Positions 20,931-32,139 of a stretch of 64,000 nucleotides of DNA are shown one piece after another. Each line of letters opens with the position of its first letter. The first letter of the stretch is position 1. The notes under the pieces were generated by a model. That model saw only the letters and a list, made by a program, of their open reading frames with translations, was not told the DNA's origin and did no database searches. The DNA is from Branchinecta lynchi (taxonomy: Eukaryota; Arthropoda; Branchiopoda; Anostraca; Branchinectidae): NCBI GenBank assembly GCA_023053575.1, contig JAKZAP010000012.1, positions 5,394,230 through 5,458,229 on the forward strand, read 5' to 3'. Position numbers and translations under genes: made by a program.

Positions 20931-21109
20931 TGCTGTTTATGTCTGTTTTCGTTAGGTTTTATAGACCCCACTCGTTTGCTTTCGCTTTGTAGACTCTCTT
21001 TTTTGCACGGAACCAAAAGTTTTGCCATCACATACATTTCTGAGTAAACTGATATAGTTTGCAACTACAGATAACTGTATGCATCATGACTGAAGGACTA
21101 AATAATACT

Positions 21110-21330
21110 GATGAAAACAAACCACACGGCTGCATGAGTGCTTAAAAGAGGTGTGCATATTGTTGTGCATTTAACCCGTTAATGTGAACTGGACAATCCG
21201 AAAACTCGTTCAAACAAACAGCCACCATACCTAACTACCATTAAAACAGATTTAAAGGCGTCAATTCAACCTGAACTAGACAAGAACCTTGAAATCTACC
21301 AAATTTATGAATCAGCCGAATCTTTTACAA
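21110..21330 (+). repeat. Dispersed repeat family E, copy 1
   Basis: Shares GCTTAAAAGAGGTGTGCA, AACAAACAGCCACCATACC, CAGATTTAAA-GCG and TTCAACCTGAAC with 43,250-43,480 and 43,605-43,720 in the same orientation. Confidence 0.8.
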
Positions 21331-21390
21331 GTTAACAAGAATATATTGCGAAGAATTTGAGTTTCAGTAAAGGTATTTATTTTTTCAGAG

Positions 21391-22107
21391 AAGAATGAGC
21401 TCAGAAAATTTGGGTTTTGTTGAAGAGACAAAGCCGATGGGAATATTTAGCGACTGCGACGAATTTGTCGAAGAAACACCACGGGGAGTAGAACTCGTGG
21501 AAATGAAGACAAGCGAGAAAAGAGAAAGATGAGAGACAGAAGAGAATCACCAGCGCAAGAAGGTTTTCCTGAAAAAAAGTCAGGACAATTTTGATCCGCT
21601 AGCATTGCCAGAACATCGGAAAGAAGATGAGACGGACTGGGACTAAGTGTGTTCATAGCCAGACGCTCAAAACTTAGATCTCTTTAGAGCTTGGATGCGA
21701 TATCTACAGTGCAACTGAAAGGGACCTACGGAAAGTAATGATGAATTTGCACAGTGCCATACTTAACTGAAAACGGTAATTTTGAGTCTCAAAAAGTGTG
21801 AATCGGGGGGAGTTAGAAGTGGAAGAATTGAAAATTGAAATTGTAAAGCTGACAGAGGTAGTTGCCGACCTAAAGGTTGACAGTGCAGAGTCCGGGAGCT
21901 TTCAGTGAAAGACGAGGCCATTCGTCTAACAGTCAATGCAGCAGAACTGGAAATAGGAAATGACCGTCTACAAGGTGAAATAATCCGGGAACACACTAAA
22001 CTAAGGAATGCCAAAGGTTTTGACAACTGCTCCAACTCGGCACCAGGTCACAAGACCTTTTCAGACTGTTTTAATTGCATTGCCTTTTCAACCATAATTT
22101 TTCATTG
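21391..22107 (+). pseudogene. Unassigned acidic / coiled-coil reading frames
   Basis: After a TTTTTTCAG acceptor-like site at about 21,391 the sequence reads MSSENLGFVEETKPMGIFSD, continuing acidic to about 21,530. A frameshift leads to a frame ending near DPLALPEHRKEDETDWD. At 21,905-22,108 a second frame contains VKDEAIRLTVNAAELEIGND and LQGEIIREHTKL with leucine/isoleucine heptads, a probable coiled coil. Together they may be the wreck of one coiled-coil protein, possibly a LINE ORF1, but no family was recognised. Confidence 0.3.
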
Positions 22108-22109
22108 AA

Positions 22110-23220
22110 CAAAAGTACGTATGGCTTTTCCCTTCCCATTATCACTGTTCGAAGTTAGTAAAGTATTCGCGTCAAGAAATACAAATTGCATTCTATCTCC
22201 TTTAACGCGCACTGTATCTCATATAAATCTTAAAAAACAATAGTATAAGTTCTGAGCTGCTGGACGTGACCTGCCGAGACCAAGTCTAGCGTCCTCTATC
22301 TGATCGTTCCTCTATATTTTGCTTTCCTTTTAGACCTTCGTGCGTTGTTGATTTTTTAATTCTCTTTTCCGATTTTCTTGTGTTTCCCTACCGGGGTGTT
22401 TTTTTTAGGCAGGAAATCTTCGATCGTTCTATCTAAAGTATATTTTACGAAGCAATTATGTTTCGCACTGCCTTATTTATCTTATTTTCCGTTCACTGAT
22501 TGTATCACTCATTGCATCTCTTTTGTAAAGCAAGGAACCGAGTATATAACTGATACGTGACTTATACGTCATAAGTTCTCTCGATTGTTGTGATAACGGA
22601 CACGACTGCACCAGTAGGGGAAAGAGGAAACCCTTCCTAGTAGAATATAAAAAAGGTGTATTATAAGGTATCTTCGCTCACAAGGTTCTGCAAAAGTGAC
22701 GTCTTTTTATCTTCGTTTGTCATTACAAAGGTGTCAAATTGGTTGACACATACCGATCCGACTTCGGCTGGACGGTTATGGGGGAGGGTAAGTCGGTCCG
22801 TGTATTCTTGTGTTGCGCCTGAGTGTGTGAATTTGAATGAAATTCGACCTTAATTAAGTGTACCCTAGGTTTCGAAAATAGTTAATGTTTGAGCCTAAGA
22901 CACCAACAGATCACATTGAGTGCTTTTCTAATACATGACAGTCAGAACGAAGATTTGATTTTTTTTAAATAAGGACTATATAACGGTTGTACCTGGGATG
23001 TTACAGCAGCAGAAAACCCAATCCAAATACGAAGTGTTTCCAAGCTATGATTTTTCTCCGTTTTGCATCTGTCCTTATTTCTTCTCCAATCAACCCTTCT
23101 TCTGGGATATTTTTCAACCAGTTAAGCCCAAACGTATATCTAGAAGAAATTCCTATTTTGCCGTTTCCTAGTTGATTCCGTCTGCAACATTCTTAATTCA
23201 ATATTCTTCTGTTGATCCGG
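22110..23220. other. Unassigned stretch
   Basis: No recognised gene, RNA or repeat partner. It contains pyrimidine-rich tracts and short frames only. Confidence 0.35.
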
Positions 23221-23228
23221 CCAGCGCT

Positions 23229-23372
23229 GTTTAGAAAACATCACGCTCAGGAGCGTGTATACCGGCTGTTTAGCTTAAACCCATAGGTCTTGCTTATTTT
23301 GCCGTTTCCTATTTAGAAAACATCACGCTGAGGAGCGTCATGATTGTTTAGCTTAAACCCATAGGTCTATTT
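23229..23372 (+). repeat. Duplicated segment of about 62-80 bp
   Basis: TTTAGAAAACATCACGCT with AGGAGCGT, then TGTTTAGCTTAAACCCATAGG, occurs at about 23,231-23,290 and 23,310-23,372. TTGCCGTTTCCTA also precedes both. Each unit contains a small hairpin, ACGCT-C-AGGAGCGT. Confidence 0.8.
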
Positions 23373-23374
23373 TT

Positions 23375-24400
23375 GCATTCGTCGATTAATTTTGTTTAAC
23401 GAGTACCAAAATATGATAACCAATCTTACAAACCAGCTGGGTGTAGTTATTAAATATTCGTTGAGCACAAGTTGACTTAAAAACATATTTTCATGACATA
23501 CATCAAAGGATCGTGTTCATAATCAGGATTTCAGAAGACTGGATGTGAGGCCGAAATATATCTAGGAAAAAAGTATGTCTTAGGATATTTTAGTGATTGT
23601 CTACAAATATTTAACTTCCAAAGTGTTCAAATTTCCTTTTTCTTAAGGTTGAAGATGGTACTTGTGAGAAGTGTTTGCCCTCACTGCCCAGTAGTAGTGG
23701 CCCCGTCGGTGATTGGGAGGGGGCACTGTCCCTCTCGCAGGAAGCAAACCTATATAGTGTTCATGTGGGGGCAGTGCCCCGTCTGCAACTGCGACTGCCA
23801 GTAGACCCAAAGGGAAGAAGAAAGGCGTTCAGGCTGGTATCCCCAACCTAAAATTAAAAGTATAGTAGGAATTAAAGAGGATTCAAAAAAAATTTAGAAA
23901 GAAATAAGAGAGGAAGAAGTAAAGGGAATTTCTGTCGCAGCGAATTTTAAAAATGTTCAAAGTGTAATGAAATTTAATTGGTTGTGTAATGAAACATTTG
24001 AATCATGGTTGATTAGTTTACACATAATCCAGTTTTACGTTTACACTGTACAATTTTCCTCTACTCCCGATATTTCGCCTTGATTCCCAGTTGAAGATGA
24101 CTTAACCGGAAAATGGACGGTTCTACAGATCATTTTATGTTCCGTTCAGTTCCGTTCCGGTTGTTCGTAAATAATTTAATTCTGAAGAGAATCCAAGACA
24201 TCACCTCGAAGAGTGAACGCTATCGAACCGCCCGGCCCTACAGCTTATATTCTTTCCTGCTTAAAGGACATCAATTGTATTTTGCCGTTTTCACACCCCA
24301 GGTGATGACTAACCTGATCCACTGATCTCCGAAATCTGCCTCCTTAAACAATCCTTGTGAATACATCAATTCGAATTTTGGCCTTTTCAGCGTCGTCCGC
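23375..24400. other. Unassigned stretch
   Basis: No recognised gene. Positions 23,690-23,820 are GC-richer (CCCCGTCGGTGATTGGGAGGG) without a recognised motif. Confidence 0.35.
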
Positions 24401-24424
24401 TATTTCGCACGGTTATTTATTGTT

Positions 24425-24909
24425 TCAGCTCTCTGCGCCTGCTGAACAGTAATGTCCTGTCCATTCTGCTGTGTCACAGTGAATGTTGGAAGCTCAACAT
24501 GCAGCAGGAGAAGAGGATTCTTGCCTTCAAGACGAATTGTCTCCGGAGAATCCTCAACATAACTTGGCAGCAGCGAGTATCGAACCAGGAGGTACGCCGT
24601 CTCACTGGTCAGCCGCTGATAACAGACGTTATCCGAAAAAGAAGATGGCGATACTTGGGCCACGTCCTTCGCATGGACGAATCCAGGTTGCCAAACAACA
24701 TCTTCCATTGGCAACCAAAAGGAAGACGTCGAAGGGGACGACCGAGAAATACGATCCGCCGCAACTACCAGAGGGACCTTGCAAACGTCCACGCAAGTCT
24801 GCAACCTGAGTGGGAAGATGTCCTGGCGGCAGCCCACCAGAGAGAAGACTGGCGCCTATTCGTGGATGCCCTGGGTGCCTCTGGTGGCACAGGAGGATCT
24901 AAGGTCTAA
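24425..24909 (+). pseudogene. RTE/Jockey-like LINE ORF2 C-terminus, 5'-truncated
   Basis: The frame reads LRLLNSNVLSILL, then LAFKTNCLRRILNITWQQRV, IRKRRWRYLGHVLRMDESRL and KGRRRRGRPRNTIRR, ending GASGGTGGSKV at a TAA. This is the conserved post-RT segment seen in very many animal LINE ORF2 proteins (CLRRILGITW, RWLGHVLRM, GRRRRGRPRTTW). The RT and endonuclease are absent, as expected for 5' truncation during target-primed reverse transcription. The open frame of about 160 codons is uninterrupted, so this copy is younger than the CR1-like relic at 5.4 kb. Confidence 0.85.
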
Positions 24910-25034
24910 GGTAAGGTCTCTGCAAGTGGGCGTTGCCAAATCAAAATGTCACGTAGAAGGAGAACAAGTCTAACTCCAAACTCTTTTGTAACTTACTGTT
25001 TGTTCATTTGATTTGTTTTCTTGTAAAAAAAAAG

Positions 25035-25262
25035 ATGTCAGACCCAGAGTCTGAGGAGACTACTGATTATGCCTCAACTAGTGAGCAGGAATCTTCAAGC
25101 TGTCAGGAGGAGCAGCCTAACCCCTTATTGCTGGATATGCCTGTAGAGGGATACTTGTACCAGCCTTTGCTTCCCCCTGAACTCATTATGAATAGGTCAA
25201 AACCTGCAGCAGCACCACCACCACGAGGGCCGCCAAGGAAGGATGGAGATGACGCCTCAGCT
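25035..25262 (+). CDS. Possible first exon of an unassigned protein
   Basis: Starts MSDPESEETTDYASTSEQES after an A-run, continues acidic and serine-rich, then MPVEGYLYQPLLPPEL and a proline-rich APPPRGPPRK. The reading frame looks coding (good composition, ATG near an AG), and TTG/GTACAT at about 25,262 is a weak splice donor. Short acidic N-termini followed by a YxPL-type motif precede zinc-binding domains in some TE-expanded invertebrate proteins, but no domain follows within reach. The assignment is tentative. Confidence 0.3.
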
Positions 25263-25329
25263 TGGTACATAATATGCATATACTTGAATTATACAAAAAT
25301 TAAACTGAAATGTGAATTATTTTGAAGTA

Positions 25330-25830
25330 GAGCCAAATCTAATAATGAAAATAATAAGCTGCTTTTTTGGCAGAGTTTTTGCATTGTTTAGTATGGTTTT
25401 TGTCTTTTTTCTGTGTGATAAGACTTGTTATGTAAAAGTAACCAAGTGTAACCAGAGCTCTTACTAGGAATTGTCTGTTCACAATAAACTTGCCATGTCT
25501 AGTCAGCAATTTTATAGTTGTCACTCGCTGACTCTGTCTGCTCTGAAACGTGAATGAAGGCTGGACTCGAAGAAATTGAGTATTTAAAAATGTTAAACAT
25601 GTTGTTAAACTGGGACGTTCCCCAAGAATTTTACTCCATTCTCTTTCCCTTCTTCTGGAATCTTTCATTTCTTCCCTAATTTCATTCTTCTTTTATTTTT
25701 CTTCAAGTCTTTCTGATTGATCAGAGGAACAGCTGTTTTCCCTCAATTCGTGTAATACCTTGCATCATACACCAGATCCTGTCTCCCTTTCTTCATGAAG
25801 AATAAGGTGGCGTTCCAGCGATGTAATATT
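25330..25830. other. Unassigned stretch
   Basis: AT-rich with T-runs. A minus-strand frame (25,339-25,668) is basic and shows no motif. Confidence 0.35.
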
Positions 25831-25844
25831 AGTTAAGATTGCTA

Positions 25845-26010
25845 CTATTCTTGTTATTATTGCCGTTCAGAGCACGGCATAATAAGTGAACTGGCTCCTC
25901 CCACTTATTTTTTTTCAGTATGTTTGTCACGATTGTTCCAACTTACTTATGATTGTCCCAAGCATCAGAAGTGATACTAACTATCGGTTCTGCAGGAACT
26001 CCCAAAAGGT
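25845..26010 (-). repeat. Repeat shared in inverted orientation with the window's right end
   Basis: TTATTATTGCCGTT-AGAGC, TCCTCCCACTTATTTT and ACTATCGGTTCTGCAGGAAC match the reverse complement of about 63,810-63,960. It is a copy of one interspersed element. Confidence 0.8.
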
Positions 26011-26015
26011 TTTAT

Positions 26016-26440
26016 GGAGGCTAACCTAGCTGGTGCATGATTGAAAAATAGGAGTAAGTTATTACCTAATGGAATGTGAAAGCTATATGAGTCTGGATAC
26101 ATGAAGATAGAAGGAAGTACCCCGATGCTGCTAGCTGGTACAGTGATTTTCTGGAGGCTAACCTAGCTCGTATATGATTGAAAAATTCTGTGAAATAAGT
26201 AATAAGTTATTACCTAACGGAATGTGAAAGCTGTACGAGTCATGTATCATAAGTACTAAGTTATTACCTAACGGAAAGTGAAAGCTGTACCAGTCATGTG
26301 GATACATGAAGATAGAAAGAAGTACCCTGATGCTGCAAGCTGGTACAGTGGTTTTCTGGAGGCTAACCTAGCTGGTATATGATTGAAAATTCTGTGAATA
26401 AAGAATAAGTTATTACCTACCACAATGTGAAAGCTAAATC
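26016..26440 (+). repeat. Imperfect tandem repeat, three units
   Basis: GGAGGCTAACCTAGCT begins at 26,016, 26,153 and 26,358. Each unit runs through ATGATTGAAAAAT, AAGTTATTACCTA, GTGAAAGCT and ATACATGAAGATAGAA; the middle unit has an internal duplication. Confidence 0.85.
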
Positions 26441-26830
26441 AGCTTTTTGAACCGCGATTGGTGCTTCTCTATGACCGCTTCCTTGTCGACTGGTGGACGC
26501 TGTATTCCGGATGGGACTTCGAAAGGAAGACGTTCCTTCTTTTCTGCGTTTGATGCGTGAACTTCATCAAGCAATTTTGCAGCATAACCTATTGGAAAGT
26601 TACTGCTATGTCAAATTATAGATACTAGTTCAAATGCTTTGGTACCTGAAGCACTCGGTTGATTCTGTTTACTGTTATCTCATAGTCCTACCACTGCATA
26701 CAATATGTGAACTGGTGGACAATCTTGACGTTTAATGAAGCACAGAAATCAACCAATAATAACTGATTGTCTTGACGTGATGTAGGTCATGTTTTGGTAT
26801 CTGCAGGTAAACACCGTTAGTTATACAATA

Positions 26831-27584
26831 TTAAAAAATCAGGGATTTGTGGTAGATTTAATTACCAAAGGTTGGATCTTCTCTGATCGGGTAGGCTCTG
26901 GCTTCACCCTTGGCAAATTTCACCCAGTGAATTGCAATCTTCAGTGAATCATCTGGATTCCGCTTGTAGGGGTTACCAGAGTTCTCATTGCGATGAAGTG
27001 CAGCTATCATTGATCTTGAAAGAAGTCATAAAGTGTTGAATAACTAGGTTGAACAGAGCGAGCATGCATTCTTCAAATAATAGTTACTATCTTTTACTCC
27101 AATAAAATTCGGTAAATTATCCGCAAATTATCAGTCAGATTCTGCAAACAATCGCAGACAAACAGAAAAAAAAAACAGTGACTGTCTTTCTGACCAATGA
27201 GCCCCTTCGCAGCAATAAGCCGAAAAAAACGCAGTTGTAGAAATCTGTATAGTGACGTCACGGTCTGGCGAACCGCAATGTTTGTAATTATGTAGAATAC
27301 CTGTGTACTGATATACCTTGCGAATCAAACGTTTGTAATTATGTAAGATATCTGTGTAGTGCCGTACGACAGATACAAACGACATCAGAAGCTCGAAATC
27401 GACGGACCAAGCGCTGATGGGACGAATAAGTTTTGTCCACTAGGCAAGTCCTTCCGAAGCGTATTTTTTGGTAATGATGAAGCGTGCTTCTGTTTATCGA
27501 GTTGCTCAGTAATATAAGGCCTTTTTCCGCGACAAACTTGTGGGACACACTTCTGAGTGTTTGTCTCGGTAATACGATTGTGTG
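26831..27584 (+). repeat. Left long direct repeat flanking LINE-B
   Basis: 754 bp aligned without gaps to 32,140-32,893 at a constant offset of 5,309; I count about 12 mismatches (about 98.4% identity). It abuts the LINE-B 5' end. The segment is itself non-coding apart from short shadow frames and contains a roughly 60-bp internal duplication (GTTTGTAATTATGTA). Confidence 0.95.
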
Positions 27585-27865
27585 ATACAAAGTCAGTATT
27601 GCTTGAGCTTTCATTCAGAGCAGTCGCAATTGAAGCTATCAGTTTGCCATGTAAAAAGTAAATACGTGAACCTGTGACAGAGCGCCGGATTACTGATTGG
27701 AATCTAGATTGCTGAGTTGTATGCAAGAGTACGGTGGAAATAAATTGGCAGGTTCTACGTTCCACCGGGCCACCTCCCAGTAGGTGATTGCCACCGTATA
27801 CCGTGGGCCTGCCCGCAGCAAGATAAGTTTTGTTATTATATTACTTGTAGCGTTTTACAAAAGAT

Positions 27866-28906
27866 ATGGCAGAAGACAAGTTAGACAGAATCTTGGCTGA
27901 GATCGGGGAGATAAACTCGCGTCTTGGGGCCCTGGAGGCCGTTCCTTCTCAGTTGGCACAACTCACAGAAAAGGTGGAAAAGGTTGCTAGAGACACCGAA
28001 AGCTCTTGTGCCCAAACCACAAGCTCCGTCAATGAAGCCACAGCAGAAATTAGTCGTTTGAACGCAAAATTAGAAGAACAACAGAGAAAATGTGATAAAC
28101 TTGAAGCGGATTTGAAAAGCACAAATTTGATTTTGTACAATTTTGCAACCTCAGTTAGAGGTCCGAGTCTCCAGCATGATTTAGTTGATTGTTTGAACCA
28201 AATTATTCCCCGTTTCCGGATCAGCCAGAGTGAAATAAAAGACGCTTTCCGGCTCCGAGTGAAATCGTTGAATAACAGAGCCGTACCACCCGTCCTTATC
28301 AAATTCGTTTCAAAAGGGTGCAGAGATTCCGTCCTTAGAGCTAATCCTGATCTCCGCCGATACCACCTTAGCGCGATGCCGGAGTACACAAGCCGGGAGC
28401 TGGTTTCGAGAAATAAACTGAAGCCTGTTCTCGAGAAGGCGCGAAATGAGGGGTTCGAAGCTCACATGAGAGGGGAAAGATTAATGGTGGGAAACCAGTC
28501 ATTCGTATATGACGAAGGCGCAGACCGCGTGGTGCTACAAAATCGTCCAGCAAGGGAACCAATCGAAGTGCGACAGGCACCATTGGAGCAAAGTAATGTT
28601 ATGAACAGTGGTGCAAGCCGACAGATAACCGATAGGCCAGTTGGTCGTGGAAGGAGCAACTCGGCTAGCTCTATTGGAAGTTTCCACAGAGAAAGTTTTC
28701 AAACCGGGTACGGAACTCCAGTGGGGAGGTCCCAAGTCGAAGTTTTGAATGTAAATGAAACGAGAAAGCGTGGAAATGAGGTGATTATCAGCCCGAACGA
28801 TGTTTATCGCCAACCGGACACAAATCGAGTTTTCTTGCCGGGGTCTCCAGAGCAAGGTGGAACCGGAGATGGAAAGTCAGGAAACACCCGGATTTGTTTG
28901 TATTAG
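27866..28906 (+). CDS. LINE-B ORF1, coiled-coil RNA-binding protein
   Basis: 346 codons, open throughout. Residues about 1-95 form heptads (LDRILAEIGEINSRLGALEA ... LNAKLEEQQRKCDKLEADLK), predicting a coiled coil that would multimerise the protein. Residues about 96-210 (NLILYNFATS ... FRISQSEIKDAFRLR ... PVLIKFVSKGCRDSVLRANP ... KLKPVLEKARNEGFEAHMRG) resemble the RRM-like and C-terminal domains of L1-type ORF1 proteins. The last 120 residues are Arg/Ser/Gly-rich, likely nucleic-acid binding. The start ATG follows a purine-rich AAAAGAT. The C-terminus runs into ORF2 sequence, so the natural end may have been lost in a deletion. Confidence 0.8.
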   Translation: MAEDKLDRILAEIGEINSRLGALEAVPSQLAQLTEKVEKVARDTESSCAQTTSSVNEATAEISRLNAKLEEQQRKCDKLEADLKSTNLILYNFATSVRGPSLQHDLVDCLNQIIPRFRISQSEIKDAFRLRVKSLNNRAVPPVLIKFVSKGCRDSVLRANPDLRRYHLSAMPEYTSRELVSRNKLKPVLEKARNEGFEAHMRGERLMVGNQSFVYDEGADRVVLQNRPAREPIEVRQAPLEQSNVMNSGASRQITDRPVGRGRSNSASSIGSFHRESFQTGYGTPVGRSQVEVLNVNETRKRGNEVIISPNDVYRQPDTNRVFLPGSPEQGGTGDGKSGNTRICLY

Positions 28907-31900
28907 TGGAAACATGGCAAAGTGATCCACTATTTTTGGAGGGTTTTTGTACGTTTGATAGGCGACGAGGTAAGAGTGGAAATGGAAGGGTGTATGGGGG
29001 TGTTTGCATTTTATTAAAGAATGGTGTATTTGATTTTGTGGAAAGAGTGAAAAGTGGTTCAGAAAATATTGTATGGAAAAGAGGTGTTGTAGGAAATAGG
29101 AAAATGATGATATGTTGTGTTTATATTCCACCACAGTCTAGCTCATACTCAAGAGAGGACACTTGGGAATTGTTAGCAGAAGAGACAGTGAGATTAAGTA
29201 GAACCAAGTGGGCCTTGAGGAACCTACCCAGTTTCGCGAGGAGTATCTGGAGACGTATGCTGTGAGGACAAGTAAGGACCGGAACCGGAGGAAAAACAGG
29301 TGGGGTCAAAATTTACTAGATTTTGCGGGTAACGAAAATTTGGTAATTCTGAACGGTAGAGTTGGGGCGGATAAGGAGGAAGGGGGAGGGTTTACATGCT
29401 TTTCAGGGAAAGTTCCAAGCATTATTGATTATGTTTTGGTGAGTAAGTCTCTTTGGTTGTGTTGCAAAAACTTCAGGACATTGAATGTTGGGGGGTCAGA
29501 TCAAGTTCCGGTGGAAGTAACTATTATTGTTGAAAGTCCTGTGCCTAACATAAGTTGTGTTGTTAGTGGAGAAGGTGAGAGTGTCCCCCGGACTTGTCCG
29601 CATAATGTACCACGAAAAAAGATAAAAGTTGATTTGATTACGGAGAAGGAGCTGCACGTTATGCTGGGTTCAGATGAAATGGAAAGAGTTATAGAGAAAG
29701 CAGTTACTGAAATAAAAGATGGTGAGATAGAGCACTCTTTGAGGGCGCTGACAGATAAATTATATGATAAGTGTTCCAAAATTTCTAGCGTCAAGAAACA
29801 GAAGGCTAAGCATGGGAATAAAACATTTTTTGACAAGGAATGCTATGATAAAAGAGAAGAAGTAATAAAAGCGTTAATTGCAGTGAAAGCTAGTGACCCA
29901 GATAATCTAAGTGATAAATTGCGCCAATATAAGGGGATAAGAAAGATTTATAAAGATTTGTTGAAGTTAAAGAGAGAATTGGTGGATAAGGAGTTGAAAG
30001 ATAGAGTGGTGAAGGATTTTAGAAGTAAAAACAGTAGAGAATTTTGGAAGGGAGTTACGACTATGTTGACAACTAACCAGATGAACGAACATACGCCCCC
30101 AGCAGACTCTTGGCCTGATTTTTTAGAGGATAAGGAGCAAGGATGCGAAAACGACCATACCGTTTTTAAGGAAATATTAAAGGAGATGGAGAAACAAGTG
30201 AGTTTACCCATAGACGAGGAAGAATTTAAGCTAGTAGCTCCATTTACGTCAATAATAAATAATATTTATTGGCCAGAAGGATGGAACACTTCAGTAGTTA
30301 CCCCAATTTTTAAGAAAGGTGATAGGACAAATAAAGAAAATTACAGGGAAATTCACCTAGGAAATACGATTAGTAAATTATTTTGTAAGATATTAGATAA
30401 TAGATTAAAATCATGGTTAAATAGTACGGCTAAGTTAAGTAGGCTCCAGGCTGGTTTTAGAGAGGGTTACAGTACCCTAGACCAGATTTTTTCGCTCCAG
30501 ATGTTAATACGGAAGCACACTTCACGGAGAAAAGGTAAGCTTTACGTTGCATTTGTTGACTTAAAAGGTGCTTTTGATAATGTTAAACTTAGCCTATTGT
30601 TGAAAGTGTTAGTAGATGTAGGGCTACCGATAACATTTGTAAGAGTTATAGCGCAAATTTATTCAGGTATTTATATGGTGGTTCGAGTAATGAACAGGAT
30701 TTCTCGGACAGTTACGTCATTGAAGGGGGTTAAGCAAGGGTGTACCTTTTCACCTAAGCTTTTCACCCTTTTTATAAATGACCTTGAGGATCTTATGACT
30801 AGAATGGGTGCTCCATTAGTTAATATTGACATCATATCTTTGTGCATGTTGTTGTTCGCTGACGACATTGCGTTGATAGCGGACAGTCGGTCAGATCTCC
30901 AGAAGTTATTGGACCTTTTGAGTCAATATTCGGCGGGAAAGGAGTTACAGTTAAACGTGGCGAAGACGGTTGTTATGATTTTTAGGAAAGGGTGAAGATT
31001 AGAAGATGAAGTTAAATTGAAATTTAGGGGAGAGGAAATAGGGTTTAGGGAAGAATTTATTTATTTAGGACATAAGCTTAAGTCAAATGGTTCCTTCGGG
31101 AGCCAAGTTGAAGCAAGCGTAACCAAAGGTAAGCGATGTATAAATATGGTATTAAGAAGTAAGTTAAGAGTTATAGAAGTTATGAATTTACATAAACAGG
31201 TTTTCCAGACAAAAATTATTCCGGCTATACATTACGCATCCGAGATTTGGGGTTTTGGTAAGTATGAAAAGTTAGAGCAACTGCAATTGATGTATTTTAA
31301 AAGAGTACTAGGAGTTAGTAACAAAATAAATTCGATAGTTCTGAAGGGTGACCTGGGCCTAACTAGTTTAAGGAAAAAAAGATGGGTAAGTATGATTTCA
31401 TTTTGGGAGAAGCTGCTGCAAATGCCACGGGTTCGAGTCGCTAAGGCAGCATATAAGGAAAGCGTGCGGGACTCCAAAAAAGATTCATGGGCATCCCAGG
31501 TGAGGCAGATATTGGACCAGTGTGGTTTGTCAGAATTATGGAATAATGGTGATGGGCCTGGACTCCCTGTGGGTGATGTGAGAAAGGTGGTGGAAAGTCG
31601 TCTGTTGGATCAAGAAATTCAATCTTGGCAGGTTGCCAAGGATGAGTCAATGTCTTTGAGGTTTTATGCAAAAATTAAAGAGATTTGGGGGGAGGAAGTG
31701 TATTTTAAAGCGGGTCTTAAAAGGGAGGAAACACGGGATTGGATTAGTTGTAGGGCAGACAGTCTGCCACTGGGGGAGAGAAGACGGTATATTGGGAGGG
31801 CAAAGGGTCGGTCCGGTCCTTATTCATGTCCGATGTGTGGCAGCATGGACGAGAATTTAAAGCATTTATTGTGTGAATGCGAAAGTTTGAGTGAACTTAG

Positions 31901-32042
31901 GTTAGACATTTTTGGTGTGAACAGAAGGGGAATGGATGAAGAATGGATGTGTGGTGTAATAGGGAATAACTGTTTTGGAAATATAAAACAGCTGGTGAGG
32001 TTCCTCAGGATAGCCTTAGCCCATAGGGATAGGTGCCTATAG
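28894..32042 (+). pseudogene. LINE-B ORF2, deleted endonuclease and reverse transcriptase
   Basis: The endonuclease begins abruptly at FVLVETWQSD, lacking the first catalytic block. After EETVRLSRTKW the GDFN block is missing and the frame shifts to LEEPTQFREEYLE (29,208 on). It ends IIDYVLVSKSL with SDQVPV. The RT has WNTSVVTPIFKKGDR, SRLQAGFREGYSTLDQIF, VAFVDLKGAFDNVK, GVKQGCTFSPKLFTLFIND and LLFADDIALIAD, but the KAPGPDGI-type block ahead of it is absent. One in-frame TGA lies at 30,993-30,995. The C-terminus (31,017-32,042) ends with CPMCGSMDENLKHLLCEC, a CX2C-H-C zinc motif typical of several LINE clades. Most deletions keep frame. Confidence 0.9.
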
Positions 32043-32139
32043 GAGTTTAATATTTTTTGTGTGTGGTGTTGTTTTTTTGTTATATACGTATTTGCCATGG
32101 CCGTTGGCTTTTAGCGCAAATAAAATCTTATCTTATCTA

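Larger units (their letters stand above)
27585..32139 (+). mobile_element. LINE-B, non-LTR retrotransposon with (TCTTA)n tail
   Basis: About 4.55 kb: 5' UTR (about 280 bp), ORF1 (27,866-28,906), ORF2 (about 28,894-32,042) and a 3' UTR ending AAATAAAATCTTATCTTATCT. The ORF1 type (coiled coil, no zinc knuckles) and a C-terminal CCHC motif in ORF2 separate it from LINE-A. Long direct repeats abut both ends, consistent with a target duplication. ORF2 carries internal deletions and one stop, so the copy is not autonomous. Confidence 0.85.

Noticed and set aside
24483..24809. Second open frame over the LINE C-terminus at 24.4-24.9 kb
   Set aside because: It is an out-of-frame shadow of the clearly recognised LINE protein.
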